Below, piece by piece: positions 12,401 through 24,400 of a stretch of DNA of 64,000 nt. The notes below the pieces were generated by a model. It did no database searches and was not told the DNA's origin. It saw only the letters and a list, made by a program, of their open reading frames with translations. Source of the stretch: Morinoia aosen (Eukaryota; Arthropoda; Malacostraca; Amphipoda; Talitridae); contig CM059576.1 of the NCBI GenBank assembly GCA_030386875.1, forward strand, positions 61,007,581 to 61,071,580, in the 5' to 3' direction. Position 1 is the stretch's first letter, and every line of letters begins with the position of its first letter. A program made the position numbers and the translations under genes.

Positions 12401-15400
12401 ACCTGGCCGTACTTGAGGTAATTCACGAGGCTTTTCAAATGCATATTAAAATTATGATTGTGAAATCTACTTATCAGATTAATTTAAAAACAGCATTTAC
12501 ATCAAGGATAAATTATTGAAGTTTATCTACTTATGCTAAAATTAATAGGTAAAACTTATATCAGAGGCAGTCTACTATTCCATTCGTTTTAAGGAGAGCG
12601 TCCCCCTTATGAATCCATGTTCTTGAGATTTCTTGAGAAACTACGATTTTTGCTGCTATAAGAAGTGTAGGAGGTCAGGTACATCCTGTGAAAAAATGAG
12701 ACTCGTACGTTCACTCGTTCGCCCGCTACGGGGCTTAAAGAATAGGGGGAGGGGAGGGGGAAGTGCTATTTTATCATGTTACACATCCCCCATAGCACTT
12801 TCTTCGCGGCGCGAAGTTGCTATGCCATCTCCTATGTCTCTGGATTACTCTATAATGAATTCAGGGGTCTAACTTGAACCAAAAATTTTACAAAATTTTT
12901 TATTTGAATTGTTTATGTTTCTTTGCATTGCTTATAATGTAAACAATGGTTTTTGGGGTTTCAAAATGCTTCTTCTCCAACAGTTTTTAAGCTACAGTGA
13001 TGATTTTAGTATCATTGGATGCGGGAAGACACGGGCTTGTATGGAAGCTAACATTTGTTTTCTCAAATCTCCATTTTCAATATGAAAAAGTGTAAAAATT
13101 GGAAAAAAAATCCTGTTTCGAAAATGTGCAGCTTTATGACGTCATAACTTATTAACAATGAATAATTTTGGAATGACTTTTAGCTTTCATACAAGCCCGT
13201 GTCGTCCCGCATCCAATGATACCAAAACCATCACTCTACCTCGAAAACTGTAGGAGGAGAAGATTTTTGAACCCCCCCCTCAAATTTCGTTTTCTTCGAT
13301 TTCCCATTTTCTTTTCAAGAAAATCGAATTTTTGCTCGAAGCAAAAACAATTCCGAATTCAATTTTCTATCGATATAGAAAATTTCATTGCTCTAGATTC
13401 AATAATAAAGAAAAAAGTCCGTAGGGGGGACGCCTGCTCGACCTTCGACATTGCACAACTGCGTTTATCAATTATAGGATAATCATAAATAGTAACACTG
13501 CAACCCTGTATAATTGATCAACTTCGATTCATTACGCAACTTATATAGCTCATCTGTTCAAGGAGATCCCTTATCAGGTTTAAAAATTTGCCCGTGCAGC
13601 TCATACATATATTCTCTTTATCGGTTTTATCTCTCCCTACTCGTGCGAGAGAAAAAAAGATCTCCCCCTCTCGATAATATAGTTGAATAGCTCCAGCAAA
13701 AATAATTTCTATAGAATCACAAATAAACGACCAGCTAATATAGACAATACTTTTTGGGGGCTCATTGATACACTTTTTTTTTTAAACATGAGTAACACAT
13801 TTCATTCGATACTTTAATCTATTAGATAAACACGCATTGACGAGTGATCTCCATCAAAATCAATTCTCTGAGTGAATTGACACATCACTTGAACGATGTG
13901 TAACCCAAATTCATCCCTATCATATGCAAGAAAACACAATTTGAAACAAGTTTTTTATCTGCTATATGAGCACAATGAATTCTCATTCATATGTACATTT
14001 TAAGTGATTTTAACTTGATAACAAATCAGGAACTTTACATTGCCTTCATAGTTAATGAAGTCATTATAGTCCAATTTTAAAGCACTGGTAAAATTAAAAT
14101 ACATAACCTACCACTGTTCTTCTATGTAGATAAAAACACTGGTGTATACATACATATGTGATTGTACCCGTATCGTCAGCTACTCGAATCCAAGTGTTAA
14201 AAATCATTACACTTATTGCATCTAGATGTACAATAATCGCAATTCAAAGCAATGCGTGTGGGTACTAAACACACGTATACCTTTGACAGGAATTGAACTT
14301 AACTGTTTAATAAAGACCCACGAACATTACAAAGAGTCCTTCTAACTGGGAAAGCGAAGTTGCTGTAGGATATTCTAAATATCTCATTTTGATAGAATGA
14401 TCGTTTTCTCGCTCAGTTTTAACTTTAATGGTTTTAACCCTTTAACGCCCCAGAGGACACCAGTGTCCTCTTTCAAAATTCCCCTTCAATATATTTTATT
14501 TCTTATTCAATTACTTCCTTAATGTGTTCTTTGAAGTTCTCTGCCGAGTGGCAGTTCTTATCCCATCCTGATATCGGTGACTGCCAGATGCCAGCGCCAG
14601 TTTAGTGACGGTGGTTGTGTTAACGGTAATATGAGTACAAAAATTCGGACGTTAAAGGGTTAAGACTACGAAATATTCTACCCAAGCTATGTACGTGAGT
14701 GAGAGAGTGTGTATGTGCCTACAACATTGCGTCGGAATTTAGTAATCTACTTATTCGTCCAACTACTGTTGTAATTAGCATGTTCATCTCTTCCGTGTCT
14801 CGTAGTTCTCTGAAGCTTTTCATATCGTAAAACAATAGTTAAGAATTTCCTAATTCTACCGGTACAATACGTCACACTATATGGAATCGGAATTAATCAT
14901 TGTTAGGAAAGGTTCGTACTTTTTACAAGGATTTGAGTTTTTCGAGTTACTGGCTCGGGCCAAAATCCACTAGAATGATCTGCCGTATCTTATTGCAGCG
15001 CTACTTTTGCAACACGTTCGTCTCTGATGAAGAATAATTACTTCCTCTCTCAGTTGTTCAAGTAAGACCACTTACGCTCCTTTATTGTATTACACAATAT
15101 GTACAATGAACATGGTTGGTTGAATAATTCTCTTGCGTATATATCACAAAAACTTTTCCAGTGCTACCAGAATCGTGCTCACTCAATCTATATCGATTTA
15201 CTTCAACAGTTTAATTAGAAATCGAAATATCAAATTAGGAGACCGCTCATGGTTTCACCACGCATATGAATATGGGAAGTTAAACTTCAATATTAATTTT
15301 AGTCTTGAATTTTTCTTAACTAAGCTTTCTGTTCTGTTCCCTGAGTAAATTGACGCTAATTATTAATGTCAGTGGCCAATGGCCCGGAACATAGTTGTAA

Positions 15401-18400
15401 TGTGTGCGCTCAGGCAATATAAATCAAGACTAAATGAGAACATAATAATACAACCCATGATTGAACTGTCATAAACACAAATAATGGTCTCGATATTAAA
15501 AACTAAGGACTGTAGTTTTAATAGAAAACTATTTCATGCTGTCTCTGTTGAGTGCTAAATTGAAGCGATTGAAACGTAGTCTTAAATATTGCATAAGTTA
15601 TAGCCTCATGAGTGGATTAATCTCATTAAATTAATAACAGAACTTACCTTCATGTGCTAAACGCTGGGCATTCTAAATCACCCATCAGTTTGGGATTGGG
15701 GAAAGAATTTCATTATTAAAGCTACAAAATCTGAATTATTTTTCTAGGTGCCTCAATTATTCCAAATACACTAGAATGTTTTAACATGAGACTTGAAAGA
15801 ATCTTTAATAACTTCCACAATATCGGATGGGCTTTAAAAACCACACATTAATGCAACCCTGAAACATGTTACTTCTATTTTTATTTTTTAATACAATATT
15901 CTTAAAGAATATTAAATCTTCTGGTTATCCTGAACGGCCATTTTCCCGTAAAATTGATCTCAAGATATGGCTATGTTATAAAGCCAGTTCGGTGCCCTGA
16001 TCTATTAATCTAACATTTTTTCTTCTTTAGGAGAAGAATTTTCAATCGAGGTGAAAATCTATCGAATTAGACCAGATCTCACCAGCGCCGTCAAAACCTG
16101 CTTGCGAGTGTCAACAGTGTCTCCGTGAAGTGAGGACGTACTTTGTCTTTGCTCGGAATCAAAGTGCACAATTGGTTAATGAACATGCATTTCTAACCAA
16201 AAAGAGTGCTCACTCAGACCATGAGAATCCGAAAGTAAATTTCATCTAACCAAAATCCAAACAATCGAACAAAAAGTGTGATATTCCCTCAAAATAGCAC
16301 TCAACCCTTGCTTCTTTTTCGCAAGTGTCTCCTTTCTCACAAGATGGCGGAAAGAAAGGCAAACAAGAAGAACAATGAGGGTACGCTGGAGCTTGACTGT
16401 CCAGACATACAAAACCTGTCTAAACAAAATAAGCAAATGACCTCCATCATAATTGATCACTTCAACTCAGTAATGGAGAAATTTCAAAGTGAAATTAGTG
16501 ACTTGAAAACGATGATTGAAACACTAACGAAAAAAAAATCAAATCAAAAGGCAGTGATTGAAGAGCAAAATAAAAAGATAGACAGGCTAGTCTCCCGTCT
16601 AGAGCAATTCGAAAGGAAAGAAGAACGGGAAGAGTTGGAAAACAGAAAATGCACTCTGGTTATCACAGGGGAACTACCGCAATCACATTCTGATGAAGAC
16701 TAGACAGACTGTGCGGGAGCTCCTGAAGGACCAAATCAACGTCAACCTTAGTAACTCTGACATCACTACAGCGACTAGACTGGGTAAAAAACCTGCCCCT
16801 GGAAACGTCGATAGGAGAAACATTACCTTTGAGCTACGACAATACGAAAAGAAACAAGAAGTTTTGTCAGCCTGCCGAGTGACCAAGCCGAAATTCTACG
16901 TAAACGAATACCTCATCCCTTCGCGATCTAATATTATGTACACTCTGAGATTGGCCAAACGAAAATTTCCCGACAAAATAGGTCTCGCAAGAACTCTGGA
17001 TGGTAATATCAACGTCTACTCTCCTCGGATACCTGGAAGAAATTATTCGTAATTAGAGACTTATGTACTGAATTTAATAGCATTTTGATCTCTGTCCACA
17101 TGATTTCTTTTGTTTTCTGATAGAATCGCCTTTGGCTCTTCAAAGCAACCACGCAGAATTTGCAACTTTGTTTTACTGCTCACTAAATTGTTTTTTTATC
17201 TACTTTTTCTCATTATTCATAGAAGGCTCATGCCGGATTTTCTACTCTGATTTAAATATTATGTTACCACCTGTCTCAAAATCTGAAAATAATCTAGATA
17301 GTCAAGATCTTTATATTAATTAAATAACTTCGCTGTCACTTCGATTCTAATCCACTTCGTTCTTTGCTATATCGTATGTGTTATATGCAGATACCACTGG
17401 TATGACAGCCTTGTAACTACACTATTCGCAATTTATGATCTCTAATACTCCCACTCATGGACTGAGTTAGCCATCTCCTTATGAAATCATTCTAGATTTT
17501 AAATAATTTAGACTAATAATCTCTGTGTGTTTTAGTTTCTCTCTATTTCTAAAATTTTACTATAAGTAGGAATGTCTTTACTTTTAACTTGACCTTGTAG
17601 TCTGTATCATCTTCTTTATTTTTTACGTCACATTTTACTTACTGTTCCTTAATCTTCATGACTGACCATGTTGATATTTTCGATGATATTGATCCAGATC
17701 TCAATCATTTGAATAGACTGCATCCAAACCTCAATGAAACTGGGAATTGTAAATACCTAAATATTAAAGAATTCAATGAATCGATGAGAAAAACCTGTAA
17801 CGATCTCTCAGTATTATGTTGGAACTGTAGGTCCATTTATCCGAAAATAGATGAAATATCTTGTACTATCACTGAGCTAAACAGCAATTTTGATGTTCTC
17901 AGTTTCACCGAAAGTTGGCTAGATGACTCAACTAAAGACCTAATTCAAATTCAGAACTATAATAGCCATCATTCACTCCGTAGCAACAAACGTGGTGGTG
18001 GCATCAGTACGTACATATCTAAACACATATCATCGAAAAACATTATAAGTGCAACTATGAATCGTGAACATATTGAGACTCTATTTATAGAACTAACGAA
18101 AAATGGTAAACGGATTGTACTTGGGACTGTATATAGGCCCCCAACAGCTTGCAACATTTCTTTCCTGAACGAGCTTCAGAGCATAATATCTCAGTTTAAC
18201 AAATCTCTATACAATGACATAATAATTTGCGGTGCTTTCAACTACGATCTTCTTCAATATGAAAGCTGTGAACAAATCTCAAACTTCATAAATGTTTTTC
18301 AGTCTAACTCCTTCCTTCCAATCATCACGAAACCTACGCGTATTACATCCGAATCTGCCACGCTGCTCGATAATATTTTTATGTTAGATCCGACTGATTT

Positions 18401-21400
18401 TCTTACAGGAATAATAATTTCTGACTTATCTGACCATTTTCCGGTGTTTCTCACCAAGAAGAATGTCTATAGTCCCTGCAAAAGCCCACATGCTGAGACT
18501 TTTTCATATCGTTGCATAAACGAATATAACTTGGGGACAATGCGAACTGTTCTAGAAGAATTAATGCCATCATTGGACATCTATGAACTAGACAATAATG
18601 CGGTTAACATTGACCAAGCAATACTAAAACTAACTGAAACTATAACGACCGCATATAACCAATGTTGTCCAATAATCACCCGCACAATTACGCCAAAAAA
18701 TAGACAAAACCCTTGGATTACTGAAGATATCGTGATCAATATAAAGAAACGTCAAGCATATTTAGCCTTACTATACGAAGGACGAATTTCTAGATTAACG
18801 TATAACAGATTCAGGAATCATGTGACAAATCAAATACGAACATCGAAACAAAACTACTTTACGCGCAAATTCACTGACTACAAAACTGATATTAAAAAAA
18901 TTTGGCGCCTGCTTAATTCATGCTATACACCGAATAATAACGCTAAAAAACAATTGAATCCATCGTTCACGAAAATGTAAAATATCATGATAAACAAGAT
19001 ATTGCAACAGTGTTCAACAACTTTTTTATAAATATAGGAAAAAATATAGCCGATAGTGTCGTTAGTGAACCTACAGACCACTTGGAATACATGGACCCTG
19101 TCCGTGAACACAACTCTTTCTTTTTCCCGCCAACTAACCCCTCCGATGTAATTACATGCATAAACAACTTGAAAAATAAATCAAATGGATTAAATAAATT
19201 TTCAGCTAAAATTATTAAGTCTATTGCTGATATAATAGCACCGTGCATATCTGATATTATCAACCATTCGCTTTCTCAAGGTATCTTCCCCAACTCTCTC
19301 AAAACTGCCAGAGTCACCCCTATTTTTAAAAATGGTGATAAAAACTGCGTTAATAATTATAGACCTATCTCTGTTTTACCAATTATGAGCAAAATATTGA
19401 AAAAAATTGTGCATAAAAAAGTGTATTCGTATTTTGAACAAAAATCTTTTCTCTATGACGGACAATTCGGTTTTCGTTCTAAGAAATCAACGACACAAGC
19501 TGTATTGCCGCCATAGCCATAGCCATGTGGTATAAGTTCTGCCGCCGTGCGGCAAGGACCCGGGATCGAGTCTCGGCGCTGGCAGTGGCGATTTTCTCTG
19601 TTGGGTATAGGCGAAAAATTCCAAGCAAAATACCCCACCCCACCCAGGTGTCTGAAATGGGTACCGGTCTCGACCGGGGGAAAGCGTTATGGCGTCCTGG
19701 CGTTAGTTATAAGGCATTTGAAAATCCAATGTAAAAGGTGATATATGTATCAGGCTTGATTGGAAATAAAGCATCCGTAGATGCCTTCATTATTATTATT
19801 AAATCATTTACAGTACCTCTACTCTAATATAGATGAAGGAAAGCTTGTTTTCTCCGTTTTTCTTGACTTTCAAAAAGCATTCGACTGTGTGGACCATAAG
19901 ATATTACTCTCGAAACTACACTGTTATGGCATTCGAGGAATTGCCCATGATTGGTTCAAATCATACCTAACAAATCGGAAGCAATACGTTGTCGTTGACG
20001 ACGCAAAATCGGACCCACAGACAATTAGCCATGGAGTTCCACAAGGGTCTGTCCTAGGGCCTCTCCTATTTCTGATATTTATAAATGATATTATCAAATC
20101 AACATCATTTTTCAAATTCATACTTTTTGCCGATGACAGCACGCTTTCTACGGTCCTTCCAAGCCAAAGTCCCGCTATGATTGCGGAGAGCATAAATAAT
20201 GAACTCCATAAGGTTTCATTATGGCTTAAAGCTAATAAAATAAGCCTCAACATCGAAAAAAACAAAGAAATCGAAGAAACCAACTCATGCAAGTTTCTGG
20301 GCATCATAATAGATAAACATCTGACCTTTAAAGAGCACATCGCTCATATTAGTTCTAAATTATCGAAATCCATCGGAATCCTGAATAAAGTTAAAAATTA
20401 CCTGCCTGAAACAGCTTTACGAATGCTCTACCGAACGCTCATTTCACCATACTTGCAGTACGGAATAGAAGCATGGCACGGAACTGATAAAAATAAAACC
20501 AATATAATTTTTACTCTGCAAAAAAGAGCAATCAGAGCGGTAAAGAATCTAGAATATAATGCTCACACAAATGATTCATTCAAAAATTTACAAATACTTA
20601 AACTTCCAGATCTCTATAAAATCTCCATTTGTAATTTCATTTACAAAACATTAAGAAATGATGGCGAAAATAGCCTGAAACTATTATTAAGTGCGCAAAC
20701 TGGTCATCACGACCATTTAACCCGAAATAGAAGTAAATTCATGCTTCCTTATTATTCAAAGGCCCGGTCGCAACACAGTATCCTCTTCGTTGGAACTAAA
20801 ACTTGGAACTCAATACCTGCGGAGATCCGTGATAGTAATTCTTACAAGGTATTCAAAAGAAATCTCGAGACTCACTTCCTATCGGAATATTAGTCATGTA
20901 AGATCACCAAGTCAAATCTTGTCTCCAACATGACTGTTTCCAATAATGAAATTTGCCATGGGTAATATGTAATTCGCCTTCAGTCTGCTGTTAAATCTTT
21001 TATCGAATGTACTGTTAAATATAGTCCATATAACCTATATTGTAAAATTAAATATCTGATATCGATTGAATTGTCTCACTGATCAGTCTAATGTGAAACT
21101 AGGTTAAGTGATTTAGGTTAAACATTATTGTACACCTTAGAATAATGTTGATGGTAGGATGCCCCAGAAGTCGCTGAACTTATTCGGGCCCACAGGTAGC
21201 TATATTCAAACTTGTCCATTGTACTAGACTTAAGAAACATTCTACCTCTGTATCTCCTGTGGTAAATAAATTGTTTAAAATTGTTTAAATTGTAATCGTG
21301 CCAGTTCTCGTCTGCGTTCATGGGTTGGCAAACAGAGAATATTGTTTTCTCTAAGTTTACAGAGTACAATTAGTATTTCGCATGACTGCATAAATGCTTT

Positions 21401-24400
21401 GTTTTTTAACATCCATCCGAAGTTGTGAGAGGAATTAGAAATTCTTTTTGTTTCCATATTTAACAATTGCAACCGTATTTTTAGAAGCAATGAGATTATG
21501 GTTGATTTCAAAGAGTTGTTTTGTTCAAGCGATCGTTTTAAATTTTTCTTCTAGCTAAATTGTGTTGATCCACTATTCCGACACATATGGATTTTGATTA
21601 TGATTCAGAAGTTTAGAGTAAATTCAGTTTTAAATTTCACGGTGAATTTGATTCTCATGAGCTATGATTGTTGTTCGTTAGAGAGAAACATTTAATGACT
21701 CTTTACTTGGTCTGCCTAGAGTAGTTTTCCACCTGTGAAACTACCACTGCACACTGCCTGACTAACCTATGATCTACAATTATAGAAAATAGGATTCATA
21801 AGAAGCGTTATGATGACCTTTGATCTATTATAGGAATTATGATTCATAAGAAGCGTTATGAACCTGGATCTGCTGTTCTACCGGCTGTCCCAAGTTGAGT
21901 TTTGCTTAATTCTATTATTTGGAACAACAAACGCACTTAGCAAAGTTATCGCCGGAAATGAGAATGAACTATCTATCATACACGCATAGCAAGCTCCCGT
22001 AAGTCCATCTGAAGATTAGAAATAATTCTGACCTTATGTACCCTAAGACCCAGTCTAGCTTTTTCGCCGCCTGAATGCATATTTTTCGCCGCCCAAGTAA
22101 TTAGATCGCTTAAGCGGCGAAAAACATGCATGCTTCGGCGAAAAAGTTTGACTGGGGAGTAATTTAAAGTCAGGATCCGAAGTTTACTGTTAATTCGGAA
22201 TTCAAGAAGCTGAGGTTTTCAAATCTTATCGAGGCTCTGTGTTAAATGAATTGATGCGTTAAAAATTGATAAGGAGTGTACCTATGAATGAATTTGATTT
22301 TTTTGAGGTTATAAAGTTAAAATAATTCGTACTTTCTCTTCTGTTGTTAGTGACCAGCTAAAGATAACAGATAAAACATAGTAATTTGTTAGCTCAGACT
22401 TTGTGTGCACGCGCGAATACTCTCGCCCCCCCCCCTACCCTAAGCACCTTAAAGGTCTTATAAGCGCTGAGCTCATTAGGGCCCGCGCATTTGGTCCGCA
22501 TCCCTACCTGTACAACATCGCTACCAGTAAACGTCGCAGTTCACCAGCGTATCTCTACCCTTTGGCCTTCACATTGGTGGCCAGAGAGTTGACAGACCCA
22601 CGAATTAAAGCAGATATAATTGAGAAGTGAGGAAGATATAGTATTCGACGAGAAACCTACAGAAGTTTGAGAAGAAGACCCAGTGACTTCAGCAAATCAA
22701 CACGGCGGAGATAACTACAGAGTAATCAAGAGAACTACCGTGAAGATCGTCTGGTGACGAGAATTATTGTAACGTCTACGAAGAGGATCTGCAGAGACAG
22801 TCAGAGCCACGAGAAATCGATTATAAGGACAGCATCTACAGACAGAGAGCTTCAGAGATCTACGGAAAGGGCGACTACAGAGCTAAAAACTACAACTACG
22901 AGGTGTCAGTCTACTACAGCTAGGTTATCTACGTGCTACGGACGAAGGAGTAACAGTGCATCGCTTCCAACGACTGCAGAGATTGCGTCATCGTTCGACA
23001 ACGACAACTAAACCTACAATATAAGGTAAGTAACGCAGCAACAATTAATTGTTATAATTGTTACAGTCCCGTTGCAGCCTAGATATTCATTGCGCGTGAG
23101 ACAGACGGTAGACAGCGTGCAGCAGCAGAGGTAGAATTTTTTCAAGGCCAAACAAAGGCTGCACTTGCAGAGTGCAAGCAGTGTGTTCAATTACCCCTAG
23201 ACATGAGCTATTTTTAAGAGTTTAAAAGAGCTGTTTTTTTGAAGTTAGTGACGCTATTTTCTTTGTAGTGTGGTTATAAGTGAATTAACTAAATTTGTAC
23301 TGTTTTAGCCACTGCTGTATAAATTTGTGTTTGAGCTACTGTTTAAACTGTGTTGAGCAGTGATGTTATTTGTGTAATACCTAGACACCAAACTAGTAAC
23401 GTAACTTTGCCTGAAATTTCAGTAACCAGCGCGTTTGAAACGAGTACAATGACTACCACGGTTATTTTTCTGGCGATGGTATACTGGTGAAAGAGACAAA
23501 AGTATCCTTAAATGCCTTCAGTAGCCTGTGCAACATGTAGGTCATGTAATGCTACCTGTAATTTGAGCGAAGAGGTCAGTTGCAAACCATGCTCCTTACA
23601 AGTAATCCCTACTTGCTTGTGGGAAGGAAGGACATTTTTTGGGTGACTGTATTTTGGACATTTATTGTGTCAGTTAAAAATCATATCTGAGTATTTTCGC
23701 TGGATGCGTCTGGTATATAGGATGTTGCAGGGGGAAGTGCGTTCCAATTTGCCCAAAGGTAATGCTGAAGACCTTTGTAAAACTCAACGTTCAAGCAGTA
23801 GCGAATAAGGAGAGAATTGTTTAAAAGAGAATCATTGCGCAATGATTTCGAGGAAGTACTACTGATCAAAGGATCAATTATTGAAAGAACAATTCGCTGT
23901 ATTAAGAGGACAGGAATTGATTGGAAGATGATGTGCAAGTGGTATAATGCAGTAAAATGATGAAATGTGTACTGAGAAATGCAATGTGATTTCGAGAATT
24001 AAATACATATTAAAGTAGGAAGGAGTATAGGTACTCTTCCCGAGTGAAGTGGATAATAGTGGATGTTCGGATGATACATACCTGATGTTATTTCTCTTAG
24101 TACGAAAGAAGAAATATGTGAGAAAAATAGAGAGCAAAATGAGCAGATACCGCGGCAGAGTGAGTGTCCGTGAGAGAATAAAAATAAAGATGAGAAAGAC
24201 TCTTCTAGTGTGTGTAAATGGTAAATCCAGAAGAGGTAAATCCAGAAGAGGTAGACCCAGAAGAGGTAAACCCAGAGGTAAACCCAGAGAGGTAAACCCA
24301 GAGAGGTAAAAGATACCGACATGGCTGTGGATATATCTGGTAAAATGGTTTAAGGTTACCAGGTAAATTTACCAGCGAGGTCGAGTAATACTGTTGAGGA

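Larger units (their letters stand above)
10636..16080. other. Proximal third of intron 2; repeats but no gene
   Basis: Apart from the 13.0-kb inverted repeat and MITE copy 1, I see AT-rich non-coding DNA. A TA/CA-rich stretch with TATATATATA and ACACACACA tracts lies at about 11,765-11,890. Open frames of 63-88 codons here lack ATG starts or family resemblance. Confidence 0.5.
16090..21060 (+). mobile_element. Degenerate non-LTR retrotransposon (Jockey/CR1-type LINE)
   Basis: Two-ORF layout: a coiled-coil nucleic-acid-binding ORF1 at 16.3-17.05 kb and an endonuclease plus reverse transcriptase ORF2 at 17.66-20.89 kb. It sits in intron 2 of alkaline phosphatase, opposite to the host gene. It is broken by a frameshift in ORF1, another in ORF2 near 18,950, an apparent internal deletion near 20,265, and a 294-bp SINE in the RT domain. 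Ends are estimates; no target duplication or tail repeat was recognised. Confidence 0.9.

Noticed and set aside
19507-19600. Functional tRNA gene
   Set aside because: The head has A- and B-box-like blocks but no clear cloverleaf, and it continues into a SINE body with an ATT tail.
19453-19741. Short open frames across the SINE
   Set aside because: They arise from the tRNA-like and GC-rich SINE body and are not protein genes.
24049-24322. Arg/Lys-rich and Trp/Tyr/Leu-rich frames over the 15-bp repeat
   Set aside because: Both are products of the minisatellite read in different frames.
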